A stretch of DNA of 64,000 bases from Paenibacillus sp. FSL R10-2782 (lineage in GTDB: Bacteria > Bacillota > Bacilli > Paenibacillales > Paenibacillaceae), in assembly GCF_038592985.1 (NCBI RefSeq), contig NZ_CP151951.1:487001-551000 (forward strand). The letters run 5' to 3'. The first letter of the stretch is position 1. Every line of letters starts with the position of its first letter. The notes beneath the pieces were generated by a model that was given only the letters and a program-made list of their open reading frames with translations, made no database searches and had not been told where the DNA came from. The translations under genes were made by a program, and so were the position numbers. Positions 15,150-22,941 of this stretch are shown piece by piece.

Positions 15150-15980
15150 TTATTCGGGTTTAACCCCAAACCATTGCTCGTGGAGCTTATCGTATTCACC
15201 GTTGCTTTTCAGTTCCTTGAGCGTATCGTTAATGGCTTGCAGCAATTCGGTTTGTCCCTTCTTCACTGCAATGCCGTAAGGCTCCTCTGTGAAGTTCCCG
15301 CCTACGAGGGTATAATTCGGGTCTTGCTGTTGCATGCCGAGCAGAATAGAGTTATCGGTGGTCAACGCCTGCCCTTGACCTGCCTTGAGTGCGTTGAATG
15401 CATCCTGGTAGTTTTCGAACTCCAGTATAGTCGCTTTGGGTGCTTTTTCGCGGATATTTTTGGCGGAGGTGGAGCCTTTAACGGCGAGTACCTTGGTAGC
15501 GGGGGTTAGGGACTCCAGACCGGTAATCGGGCTTCCTTTTTTCACGAGCAGGGATTGCCCGGCGTTAAAGTAGACATCGCTGAAATCGACCTGCTTTTTA
15601 CGTTCGTCCGAAATGGTCATGGTTGCGATAATGGCGTCGATGTCCCCGTTTTGCAGCAAGGTGATTCGTGTCTTGGATGTGACTTCCTTCAATTCAAGCT
15701 TGGTTTCGTCTCCAAAAATATGTTTGGCTACCGCCTTGGCAATGTCGATATCGAAGCCTTCTACTTTCCCGGTAGCTGGGTCCTTCAGACCAAACAGCTT
15801 GGTGTCGTATTTCACACCAACAACCAGCTTGCCACGCTGCTTGATGGCTTCCAGCCCGTTGGCTGCTGCCGCCTCATTCCCCGACGTTGCCGTTCCTTGC
15901 TTGCCTCCACAACCAGCCAAAACGAGTAGACAGGACAGCATAAGCAGCATAAGGGCACACCATGAATATCTTTTTCTCAT
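15150..15980 (-). CDS. glnH: Amino acid ABC transporter substrate-binding lipoprotein (GlnH-like)
   Basis: 276-residue extracellular lipoprotein. The lipobox LAGC places the lipidated cysteine at residue 24. The mature part is a type II periplasmic-binding fold of the family 3 group (GKLVVGVKYDTKLFGLKDPATG, GFDIDIAKAVAKHIFG, TKTRITLLQNGDIDAIIATM, TISDERKKQVDFS). This matches glutamine/glutamate/aspartate binders such as GlnH and Peb1. It captures an amino acid and hands it to GlnM/GlnP. The ligand within the polar group cannot be decided from sequence by eye. Confidence 0.88.
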   Translation of the reverse strand: MRKRYSWCALMLLMLSCLLVLAGCGGKQGTATSGNEAAAANGLEAIKQRGKLVVGVKYDTKLFGLKDPATGKVEGFDIDIAKAVAKHIFGDETKLELKEVTSKTRITLLQNGDIDAIIATMTISDERKKQVDFSDVYFNAGQSLLVKKGSPITGLESLTPATKVLAVKGSTSAKNIREKAPKATILEFENYQDAFNALKAGQGQALTTDNSILLGMQQQDPNYTLVGGNFTEEPYGIAVKKGQTELLQAINDTLKELKSNGEYDKLHEQWFGVKPE

Positions 15981-16011
15981 TTGAACAATCCCCTTTCGAT
16001 TAAAGGTCTGT

Positions 16012-16740
16012 TTAATGGTGAATCAGACGGCTCAGGAACAGGCGCGCCCGCTCTTCACCCGGATTCTGAAAAAACTCGGCAGGCTGACTGTCTTCTAAAA
16101 TCTGTCCTTTGTCCATGAAAATGACGCGATCCGCTACTTCACGGGCAAAGCCCATTTCATGAGTCACAATGACCATGGTGATGCCCTGATGGGCGAGCGA
16201 ACGCATAACATCCAATACCTCCCCGATGGTTTCGGGATCAAGTGCGGAGGTAGGCTCGTCAAACAGCATGATCTTTGGATTCATAGCGAGGCCACGAGCG
16301 ATAGCAACCCGTTGCTGCTGCCCCCCGGACAATTGGGCGGGGTAGCTCTGTGCTTTTTCCTCGATCCCAACACGCTTCAAATAGGTGATGCCTGTTTGGG
16401 TAGCCTCTTCCTTGGAGATGCCCAGCACCTTCATAGGTGCGAGTACAATGTTCTCAATCACTCTTTTATGGGGATACAAATTGAAGTGCTGGAATACCAT
16501 ACCGATATTGCGCCGGAAGGCGTTAATATCAATCTTTTTGTCATGTACAGGTATTTCGTTGACGATCAGCTCTCCGTCCGATATAGTTTCCAGACGATTG
16601 ATGCAGCGTAGCAGGGTGCTTTTACCCGAGCCGGAGGGTCCGATGATCACGACGACCTCGCCCTCCTTAATCTGAAGATTGATGTCTTTAAGTACATGGA
16701 AGTGACCAAAATGCTTGTTGACGTTGCGAAACTGGATCAG
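16012..16740 (-). CDS. glnQ: Amino acid ABC transporter ATP-binding protein (GlnQ-like)
   Basis: ATPase of the importer, about 242 residues. It has Walker [10 protein letters not shown], a Q-loop in [13 protein letters not shown], the signature LSGGQQQR, Walker B IMLFDEP, and the H-loop in VIVTHEMG. It heads the glnQHMP operon. The start is unusual: family proteins begin M-I-(Q/E)-F, and the best ribosome site (AAAGGGGTGA) is six bases before a CTG codon at 16740 that would give exactly that start. The alternatives, GTG at 16749 and ATG at 16770, have no usable site. I prefer CTG, with moderate certainty. Confidence 0.9.
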   Translation of the reverse strand: MIQFRNVNKHFGHFHVLKDINLQIKEGEVVVIIGPSGSGKSTLLRCINRLETISDGELIVNEIPVHDKKIDINAFRRNIGMVFQHFNLYPHKRVIENIVLAPMKVLGISKEEATQTGITYLKRVGIEEKAQSYPAQLSGGQQQRVAIARGLAMNPKIMLFDEPTSALDPETIGEVLDVMRSLAHQGITMVIVTHEMGFAREVADRVIFMDKGQILEDSQPAEFFQNPGEERARLFLSRLIHH

Positions 16741-16770
16741 AAGGCTCACCCCTTTCAGGCTTGGATACAT

Positions 16771-17078
16771 AGCTTGGTAGATTGGCTGGCATGATCAAGC
16801 TCTATCAAAATTTCAAAATTTTCTCTCATGATACTATAAGCTTACAATAAAAAACAAGATTTTATGTCATAAAACTTCACTTTAAGTATATTTTTTATGT
16901 AATTTTTCATGAGTGAATCGCTATTTTCACATGTGAATGAGCATGAATGCACAATTTAATGTTATTTTATTTGACATAAAATAATCTCCTTCGACATTCC
17001 AAGGGAGAAACGTGACAAAAGCAACGGTATGTTTTACAGTAGGGGAGAAGGAATTTAGGGTAAAGGAAGGTTAGTGCA
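16771..17078. promoter_or_regulatory. AT-rich divergent control region between glnQ and the cupin gene
   Basis: This 300-base region holds three inverted repeats: TTTTATGTCATAAAA (16860-16874), TTCACATGTGAA (16926-16937) and ATTTTAT-N5-ATAAAAT (16964-16982). A TATAGT -10-like element occurs on the minus strand near 16842. The two ATAAAA-type repeats share TGACATAAAA/TTTTATGTCA, suggesting one regulator binds both. I do not see a full TnrA/GlnR box, so the regulator is unnamed. Confidence 0.4.
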
Positions 17079-17543
17079 ATGACGAAAGCTATTTCACCGC
17101 TGGTAACCGCATTGGGCATGGAGCCCCATCCGGAAGGCGGCTGGTACAAAGAAATGTGGAAGTCCCATTTTCAAATTCCGAAGCCTGTACTGCCGGATGT
17201 GTATTCCGGTCCGCGCTTTGCAGCTTCATCGACGTATTTTTTGCTGCATCCGGGCGAGTTCTCCGAGTGGCATGTCGTGCATTCGGATGAGCTGTGGCTG
17301 TATCATAGCGGAAGCCCTGTGGAGTTGAAATTGGGTGGAAGCGGAGAACAACCTGGTGAAGAAACGGTGATTATCGTCGGTGCCGATGTAGAGGCAGGAC
17401 AGCATCCACAAGCGCTGGTGCCAGGCACAGTATGGCAAACGGCGCGTCCGCTTGGGGATGAGCCTGTGCTGGTAACCTGTGTCGTTGCTCCGGGATTCCA
17501 CTTTGACGATTTCAAGCTGATTGCAAAGGGTAAAACTGAATAA
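17079..17543 (+). CDS. Cupin protein of the DUF985 (YML079w-like) family
   Basis: 154-residue single-domain cupin. Family marks are MEPHPEGGWYKEMWKS at the start, SSTYFLLHPGEFSEWHVVHS in the first cupin motif, and GWQ-like PGTVWQTARPL with VTCVVAPGFHFDDF at the end. Members bind small molecules, sometimes carbohydrates, but no reaction is established. It is cytosolic, with no signal peptide. It is divergent from the amino acid importer and ends at a hairpin shared with the convergent GGDEF gene. Confidence 0.85.
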   Translation: MTKAISPLVTALGMEPHPEGGWYKEMWKSHFQIPKPVLPDVYSGPRFAASSTYFLLHPGEFSEWHVVHSDELWLYHSGSPVELKLGGSGEQPGEETVIIVGADVEAGQHPQALVPGTVWQTARPLGDEPVLVTCVVAPGFHFDDFKLIAKGKTE

Positions 17544-17556
17544 AGAAGTTTTTATT

Positions 17557-17594
17557 GGCGGGTGTGTTCCTTAAATCAACAGGAATGACCCGCC
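17557..17594. terminator. Bidirectional hairpin between convergent genes
   Basis: GGCGGGT pairs with ACCCGCC and an inner TTCCT with AGGAA. It lies between the cupin gene and the convergent GGDEF gene and is flanked by AATAAAAAC, so it could work on either strand. Confidence 0.6.
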
Positions 17595-17633
17595 TGATTT
17601 ATATTCTCAGCTGGGTTTGGATTGTTTCCTGGC

Positions 17634-18359
17634 TTATAGAGGTGCAGGTTGTTTTTTGGCATGGACATTATGGCGCTTTCGAATGTCTTTTGCGAGGTTT
17701 TTGATCCGTGTAGTGTTGTATGAACTGCTCTGTTTCCGGCTAATCTTGGAATACACGGCATAACGATTTCTTCCCATTCGTTTGGCATAGTACATGGCAA
17801 CATCCGCCTCTTTGACTAATATCTGTAAATCGCCCTTCTGGGATGGGTTCGAACTAATGCCAATACTTCCCGTGACAGATAGTCTGTGTCCATGAATGCT
17901 GTAGGCGCTGCTGATTTTTCTTAGGAGGAGCTGCGCTAAAATTTTTACCTGATCGGAATCAAAATTTTTTATAATGAGTAAAAATTCATCCCCTCCAATT
18001 CGAAAAGCCTTTTGGTTCGCATTCATGACTTGTAGCAGATGAAGGCTAACTTCACGTAGCAGCATATCGCCAACCTTGTGCCCATAAGCATCATTAATGG
18101 CTTTGAAGCCGTCCAGGTCAATGTATAAAATAGCGGTGCTTTCTTTGCCTTTATATTGCTGCCAAAAGTGGTTGAGCGCATTCCGATTGAACAAACCTGT
18201 TACAGGGTCTTGGTAAGCAAGTTTCCTTAGCATAGTTCTTTCCACAAATACAGATCTTAAAAAAATCCCAAGGCATGTCCATACGATCAGGTTTAAGATC
18301 AATAAACATAAGAGCATGTAGGAGTTTTGAGCTAAATTCAAGTTCATGTCACCACCCAT
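17634..18359 (-). CDS. Membrane diguanylate cyclase (GGDEF)
   Basis: 241 residues. One membrane helix (residues 12-36) is followed directly by a GGDEF domain with DPVTGLFNRNAL, the substrate and metal segment LYIDLDGFKAINDAYGHKVGD, and an intact GGDEF active site at residues 122-126. It should make cyclic di-GMP from GTP. The usual inhibitory RxxD site just before the motif is absent, so product feedback is probably lost. No sensor domain is present apart from the helix. It is the last gene of the sortase/adhesin cluster, 56 bases after an LPQTG adhesin, so it may raise local c-di-GMP for the riboswitch-controlled gene of this locus. That link is inference. Confidence 0.88.
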   Translation of the reverse strand: MGGDMNLNLAQNSYMLLCLLILNLIVWTCLGIFLRSVFVERTMLRKLAYQDPVTGLFNRNALNHFWQQYKGKESTAILYIDLDGFKAINDAYGHKVGDMLLREVSLHLLQVMNANQKAFRIGGDEFLLIIKNFDSDQVKILAQLLLRKISSAYSIHGHRLSVTGSIGISSNPSQKGDLQILVKEADVAMYYAKRMGRNRYAVYSKISRKQSSSYNTTRIKNLAKDIRKRHNVHAKKQPAPL

Positions 18360-18371
18360 ATCATGATAGTA

Positions 18372-18405
18372 CCCCTTCCTCGCTTTGTGTAAGCCGAGAA
18401 AGGGG
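18372..18405 (-). terminator. Terminator after adhesin 1
   Basis: The stem CCCCTTTCTCGGCTT pairs with AAGCGAGGAAGGGG on the minus strand. It lies directly after the adhesin stop codon and before the GGDEF gene. A closely similar hairpin follows the second adhesin at 22891-22930, so it was duplicated with the gene. Confidence 0.6.
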
Positions 18406-18414
18406 ATTGCTTGA

Positions 18415-21400
18415 TTATTTCATTCTTTTATTTTTATGCATCCGTCTGTATTTCAAATAGGCACCCAGAAGAATGAAAGACATTCCGCTCAAATAGAAGG
18501 GAGCAGGACTGTTTTCTCCTGTCTGCGGTAATTTATTTACCTGCGGAGTACGACCTGGATCACTTGGGTCCTCGGGGTCCTCAACAGGGAACTTGATGCC
18601 TCCTTTGGGTATGGGTTCATCTTCAATCTCTACAGGTGGAGATGATTTCTGAGGAGGATCCATTTCTGGCGATTCCGGCAGCGCATCGGGTTCTGCAGGA
18701 GGCTGTTCAATCTCTGGAACACCCAATGGCACATCTTCATCTTCAACGATCTGTGGCTCATTGGTTACTGGCTTAACGGGTACATTCGGCGTTTCTGTAG
18801 GCTCAGGATCTTTATCGTGCTTTTTACCTGAACCCGGATTTGTAGGCGTCCCTGGATTCGTAGGCGTTTCCGGATCGGTAGGTTTACCCGGATCAACAGG
18901 GGTCTCTTTTTCATTGGTCACCACGATCTGCTTAATACCCGAGCTTAGTTTAACCGTCGCGTCTATTTTGACCGCTGTCTTCGAGGCTGTTATTTTATAG
19001 CCTGCTGGAGCCGCAAGCTCCTCCAGAATATATTCATCATACAGCAATGAATTGAACAAAATTTTCCCGTCTGCATTGGTAGTTTGAATGAGCGGGGCTC
19101 TTTTTTGGTTCTTATCATAGAGTGCAAAGCGTGCTCCAGGCAACACCTTGTCAGGATGATCCTGGTCAACCTTGGTCACTTCCAGGCTTCCTGTTATGCC
19201 TCCCCCTGAACCTGAACCAGAGGAAGTCCGCACGATGATTTCTTTACTGGTTTCTCTCAGCTCCGTAGTTAAGCGGTCGCCCTCAAAATAGACGCTGTTA
19301 CTCACTTTCGCTTTATCATCCGCTTGAATAAAAGATTGATATTCCAAAATATAGCCGGATGAAATGGCCTGTGTGAAGCCAAGCTCAAAGGATTGCTGAC
19401 CTTGATCGTTTGTCGTAATTTTCAGCTTATAATCCTGATCCTTGACTAATTCAGTGCCTTTGGCAGCCTCTCCGTTGGCTGATACTTTGGTGGAATACAA
19501 ATGAAAGGAATCTTCAATCAGGATTTGATTGCTGCTGGGTGTATCCACGATTTTGGCGTTGGAGACATAAGATTGCCCTTCATTGATCCGAATCTGCCAG
19601 TCAATCTTATTGCCGTTCTGGCTACCGGCTTTTGTAACGTATTCTCCCCCATGAGGCACAGTTACTTTGGCTGTCCATTCGGAGATCATGTTTTTTCCGT
19701 CCATCAACAGAGCTTTATTGTTGATTTCTTTATCAATAAGCTCTCCCTCCAAGGTGGTCTGGAAAGTGATCCAGTAGGGAGTGTTGATCTGTTCATTAAA
19801 ACGGATACGCAACTCATTACCGTTGTCGGCGGTGGGAAGAACAAGGGTGTATTGGTCTGCCGACAGTTCAGTTCCCTTTTCCACACCATTCCACCATCCA
19901 AGCAGTGTCATGTCATACACTTTGACAGAGCCGGGAACCAGCTTTTGCCCTTGCTGTAGCGTATCCTTTATTTCAGCCTGAGTCAGGGTTTTACGGTTAT
20001 AGTTCGTCAAGATGTCCCATGTGATGTGCTTGGAGGTAGCGTTATAGCTGCCTTGCTTGGCACCGTTCTGCTGTGTCAGATTGTCAGGCCATAGCCGGGC
20101 TTCGGCTTCAGCAGAGTAGGGTGTTCCATTTTGCACCCATGAGATGGAAGCTTTATTCCAGAACTCCGGCTTGCTCGTATCCTTTTTCCATTCATTGTTA
20201 AATGTTGTTGAATAGCTGATGGTATACGCGTCCTGGATTGTTTTATGGAAACGTATCGTGAATCCTTGTTTATAGTCTTGCGATAAAGGAATCAGTTCAT
20301 AATCTGCTGGTGATGTTAGTGTTAATTTTCCGTCCGCGCTTTGGATCTTTAATGTATCCGGTAAGAGAGCCAGACCGCCATTCGGAAACGTATCGTTGAT
20401 CACAACCTGATTCATCGTGTATTTATCCGTATTGATGGCAATAACCCAGGGAATCGTTTTTGTGTTGTAGTTCGGTTCCTTGAAGCCTTTGACAATGACC
20501 CCGCTTTTTAGATCAGTGGTGGTATCTTTGGTTACTCCATCAGACGTTACGGTATTCGTTATCCGTTCATTTTTAAGTACACGATCTATCGCTTTGGTTT
20601 GATAACGGATCGTGTATGCTGCCTCCACATCGGAGTTGAAGCGTAAATCGAAGCCGTTCGCCGTTTCATTGCTAACCAGTGAGACGGTATATTCAGAGGA
20701 TGAAAGTTCCTCAGAAGTAGCTCCTTTGTACACTTTAAGTGAACTGGCCACGAGCTGCTGGCTTTTGTTGAAGCGGTCAGCTAACATGGCTTTCTCGGCG
20801 GGAATTTTCTTTTCGCCAAAATTATACTTGATCGCCCAGGATACCGTTTGAGTAACCGGGTCGTATTGCTCCACTTTTTTGGACAAAAATTCGCCGCGTT
20901 GAACAGTTACTGTAGCTGTTGCAGAAGCTTCTTTCGTATTGCTGCCTAAAAAAGTGGCTGTGTTGGAAAAACGGGATTCTTCGCTGGTGATGTTAGTGGA
21001 GTATTGGATCCGGTATGCGCTGCGGATGTTCTCATCTTTAAAACGGATGATGAAGCCGGTACCAGCCGAATCGGCTTCCAGCGTATACTTATCCCTATCC
21101 ACCGGATCACGCAGCAAGGTTGAACCATCCACGTTGATTTGTAAATGGTATAACCGGATAGAATCCCTTACCAGCTCCAATCCTTGGGGAGTCGGGTCGG
21201 TGACTACAGCATGTTGAACCGTATCCAATTGTTTATTTACGTCAATTGTCCAATCAATCTGACGGGTTCCATTGGCTTTCCCCTGCTTATCTAGGGCAGG
21301 GCCTGCCGCAGGCTTAATATTTACGACTGCTGTTTGTACGCCACCCTTGATCGGAATGGCGATAATGACCTCTGTACTGCCTTTTTCTATTTGTTTGCTG

Positions 21401-22005
21401 AACTCGGTCTTAACCTCCAGTTTTCCGCTGACATTGGAATGGCTCTCCACGTAATCGTTAAAAGTCATGACCACTTTGCCTTGGCGGTCTACCGTGAAAT
21501 GGCCAACATTTCCATCTGTCGTAACCAAAGGAGAGGAGATATCTGTGTAGATTTCAAATTGCTCGGGCAATTGAAAGGTAAAAGTGTCTCCAGCTTTGTA
21601 CGTATTGTTGGGAAGCTCCCAGTCATAAATGAGATGGACTGCATCGCCAATGTCCAAGCGACTATCGGGATTGTATACCGCATCAATCACTTGGCCGGTC
21701 GCATCGGTCAGGGTAAGTTTCGTTAAAATACTCGCTTGAGCGGCTTCTTCAGAATTTGTGGCGGCCGCTGCCTGAACAACAGGAGCTGGTAGGGAAGGAG
21801 GCTTCTGTTGTTCTGGTTCTATGACTGGTTCTGTTTCGGGTACTACGATATCATATACATCATTTGTAACGTTTTGCCCTGTCTCGGTTCCGGCAATCTC
21901 CGGCTGCTCCGGGGCAGGGATTTGAGCATAAGCTTGTGTGATGCCAAAAAAGCTTTGTAAAATGAGTAATAATGCAATAATCATTACATTCCATTTTTTT
22001 CTCAT
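18415..22005 (-). CDS. LPQTG-anchored surface adhesin 1 (collagen-binding-like repeats, SpaA domain)
   Basis: 1196 residues. The signal peptide ends near residue 27. An N-terminal adhesin-fold domain (about 90-230; LTKLTLTDATGQVIDAVYNP) is followed by five Ig-like collagen-binding-type domains of about 130-145 residues (each opening with ...I-x-W-x-I-x-x-N... and closing ...Y-x-I-x-Y-x-T...). Next comes one SpaA/Cna-B-type domain ([24 protein letters not shown], with the isopeptide-type glutamate in ILEELAAPAGY). A Pro/Thr/Glu-rich wall-spanning stretch leads to the sorting signal LPQTG at residue 1159, a hydrophobic helix and a basic tail. It is a sortase substrate displayed on the wall. The spacing from GGAG to ATG is a long 13 bases, a trait shared with the paralogue. 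Confidence 0.93.
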   Translation of the reverse strand: MRKKWNVMIIALLLILQSFFGITQAYAQIPAPEQPEIAGTETGQNVTNDVYDIVVPETEPVIEPEQQKPPSLPAPVVQAAAATNSEEAAQASILTKLTLTDATGQVIDAVYNPDSRLDIGDAVHLIYDWELPNNTYKAGDTFTFQLPEQFEIYTDISSPLVTTDGNVGHFTVDRQGKVVMTFNDYVESHSNVSGKLEVKTEFSKQIEKGSTEVIIAIPIKGGVQTAVVNIKPAAGPALDKQGKANGTRQIDWTIDVNKQLDTVQHAVVTDPTPQGLELVRDSIRLYHLQINVDGSTLLRDPVDRDKYTLEADSAGTGFIIRFKDENIRSAYRIQYSTNITSEESRFSNTATFLGSNTKEASATATVTVQRGEFLSKKVEQYDPVTQTVSWAIKYNFGEKKIPAEKAMLADRFNKSQQLVASSLKVYKGATSEELSSSEYTVSLVSNETANGFDLRFNSDVEAAYTIRYQTKAIDRVLKNERITNTVTSDGVTKDTTTDLKSGVIVKGFKEPNYNTKTIPWVIAINTDKYTMNQVVINDTFPNGGLALLPDTLKIQSADGKLTLTSPADYELIPLSQDYKQGFTIRFHKTIQDAYTISYSTTFNNEWKKDTSKPEFWNKASISWVQNGTPYSAEAEARLWPDNLTQQNGAKQGSYNATSKHITWDILTNYNRKTLTQAEIKDTLQQGQKLVPGSVKVYDMTLLGWWNGVEKGTELSADQYTLVLPTADNGNELRIRFNEQINTPYWITFQTTLEGELIDKEINNKALLMDGKNMISEWTAKVTVPHGGEYVTKAGSQNGNKIDWQIRINEGQSYVSNAKIVDTPSSNQILIEDSFHLYSTKVSANGEAAKGTELVKDQDYKLKITTNDQGQQSFELGFTQAISSGYILEYQSFIQADDKAKVSNSVYFEGDRLTTELRETSKEIIVRTSSGSGSGGGITGSLEVTKVDQDHPDKVLPGARFALYDKNQKRAPLIQTTNADGKILFNSLLYDEYILEELAAPAGYKITASKTAVKIDATVKLSSGIKQIVVTNEKETPVDPGKPTDPETPTNPGTPTNPGSGKKHDKDPEPTETPNVPVKPVTNEPQIVEDEDVPLGVPEIEQPPAEPDALPESPEMDPPQKSSPPVEIEDEPIPKGGIKFPVEDPEDPSDPGRTPQVNKLPQTGENSPAPFYLSGMSFILLGAYLKYRRMHKNKRMK

Positions 22006-22019
22006 ACTCTATTTAAGTC

Positions 22020-22112
22020 TCCTTTCTAAAGATTACTGTATATTGTATTCATGTCCGGGCGTTTATAGCATCCCTCCTTCTTTCCCGGAAGTAATATATT
22101 CAACGGACTAAG
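22020..22112 (-). promoter_or_regulatory. Conserved leader element of adhesin 1
   Basis: On the minus strand GTTGAATATATTACTTCCGGGA is followed, after a purine-rich loop (GAAGGAGGG), by CGCCCGG, giving a CCGGG/CCCGG stem. The same block occurs before adhesin 2. TATATT could be a -10 element, which would place the hairpin at the very start of the RNA. I know no named RNA class with this pattern. Confidence 0.45.
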
Positions 22113-22211
22113 AGTCTGTCCAATGAAATAGAGATAACCCCTAATGCTGCAAATGAGTGTAAGTTAATCTAAGTAGCGAAGGGTGTTCGGATATGGCGAA
22201 CAGATCCAGCT

Positions 22212-22838
22212 TTAGGTGCTTTGTCGGGCCTGAACAATGAGGCGATGTGTCGGATTTACAAGAGGGTCACATGTAATTAATGTGAGCAGCTTTTGATTTT
22301 CAAAGCTTTTCAGAACGGAGACGTCTGTAGGAGCGACAATCGAAATTTTATAGACTGTATAACTATATTGTTCACCCTTGGTATTAATCATGATTTTATC
22401 TCCAATCTTTACCTCGTTCAGCCGATTAAATAAACGTCCTGCTGTACGCGCACGGTGGGCTGCTATGGCGGCATTTCCTGTCTGGCCCAGAGCTGCCGTT
22501 TCCGACATATGTACAGATGCGTGCCTCATATTATCCCGAGTTGCACCCTCCAGCACAGGAAGCTTCAAATCAATACGATTAATGCTAATGGTGGCAATGG
22601 GGAGTTGCTTAGGGTCTGGTTCATTTGCGGGTACCGAAGGACCTCGTGTGGTTTCGGTGCCCGTGTTTTCTGCAAGTTTGCTGGACAAGCGCTTATAGCC
22701 GTCGATAATGCTAGGGTTCAGTACTTCGGCCTCTTTCAAAAGCTCGCTCTGCTTCCGATCTTCGTTCCATTCATTGGCTTTAGGAAACAAAATAATGAGT
22801 ATTCCCAAGGCGATGAACAAGTATGATAACTTACGCAA
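22212..22838 (-). CDS. srtD: Class D sortase
   Basis: 208-residue membrane-tethered transpeptidase. One N-terminal helix (residues 5-20) anchors it outside the cell. The sortase fold shows the catalytic histidine in AAHRARTAGRLFNRL, the TLITC motif with the nucleophilic cysteine, and the arginine in NPTHRLIVQA. The layout matches class D sortases of Bacillus and Paenibacillus. It lies between the genes for two LPQTG adhesins and most likely cleaves their sorting signals and links them to peptidoglycan. Translation starts at TTG with GGGAGG eight bases upstream. It follows the terminator of adhesin 2, with no clear promoter of its own in the short gap. Confidence 0.92.
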   Translation of the reverse strand: MRKLSYLFIALGILIILFPKANEWNEDRKQSELLKEAEVLNPSIIDGYKRLSSKLAENTGTETTRGPSVPANEPDPKQLPIATISINRIDLKLPVLEGATRDNMRHASVHMSETAALGQTGNAAIAAHRARTAGRLFNRLNEVKIGDKIMINTKGEQYSYTVYKISIVAPTDVSVLKSFENQKLLTLITCDPLVNPTHRLIVQARQST

Positions 22839-22890
22839 TCTAAAAACCTCCCTAACATATGTAAGGTGTATCGCGTACTGATTTTAAAAA

Positions 22891-22930
22891 TCCCCCCTTT
22901 CTCATTTAGTGTAGTCTGAGAAAGGGAGGG
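22891..22930 (-). terminator. Terminator after adhesin 2
   Basis: On the minus strand CCCTTTCTCA pairs with TGAGAAAGGG, followed by GGGGATTTTTAAAAT. It separates adhesin 2 from the sortase gene; partial read-through is likely needed for sortase expression unless a hidden promoter exists. Confidence 0.7.
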
Positions 22931-22941
22931 TATGATTATTT

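Noticed and set aside
16771..17078. TnrA/GlnR box upstream of glnQ
   Set aside because: The inverted repeats present do not fit the TGTNA-N7-TNACA pattern closely enough.
22020..22112. The adhesin leaders as another c-di-GMP riboswitch
   Set aside because: They lack the GCAAACC, GGGACGCAAAGC blocks of class I and the pseudoknot segments of class II that I know.
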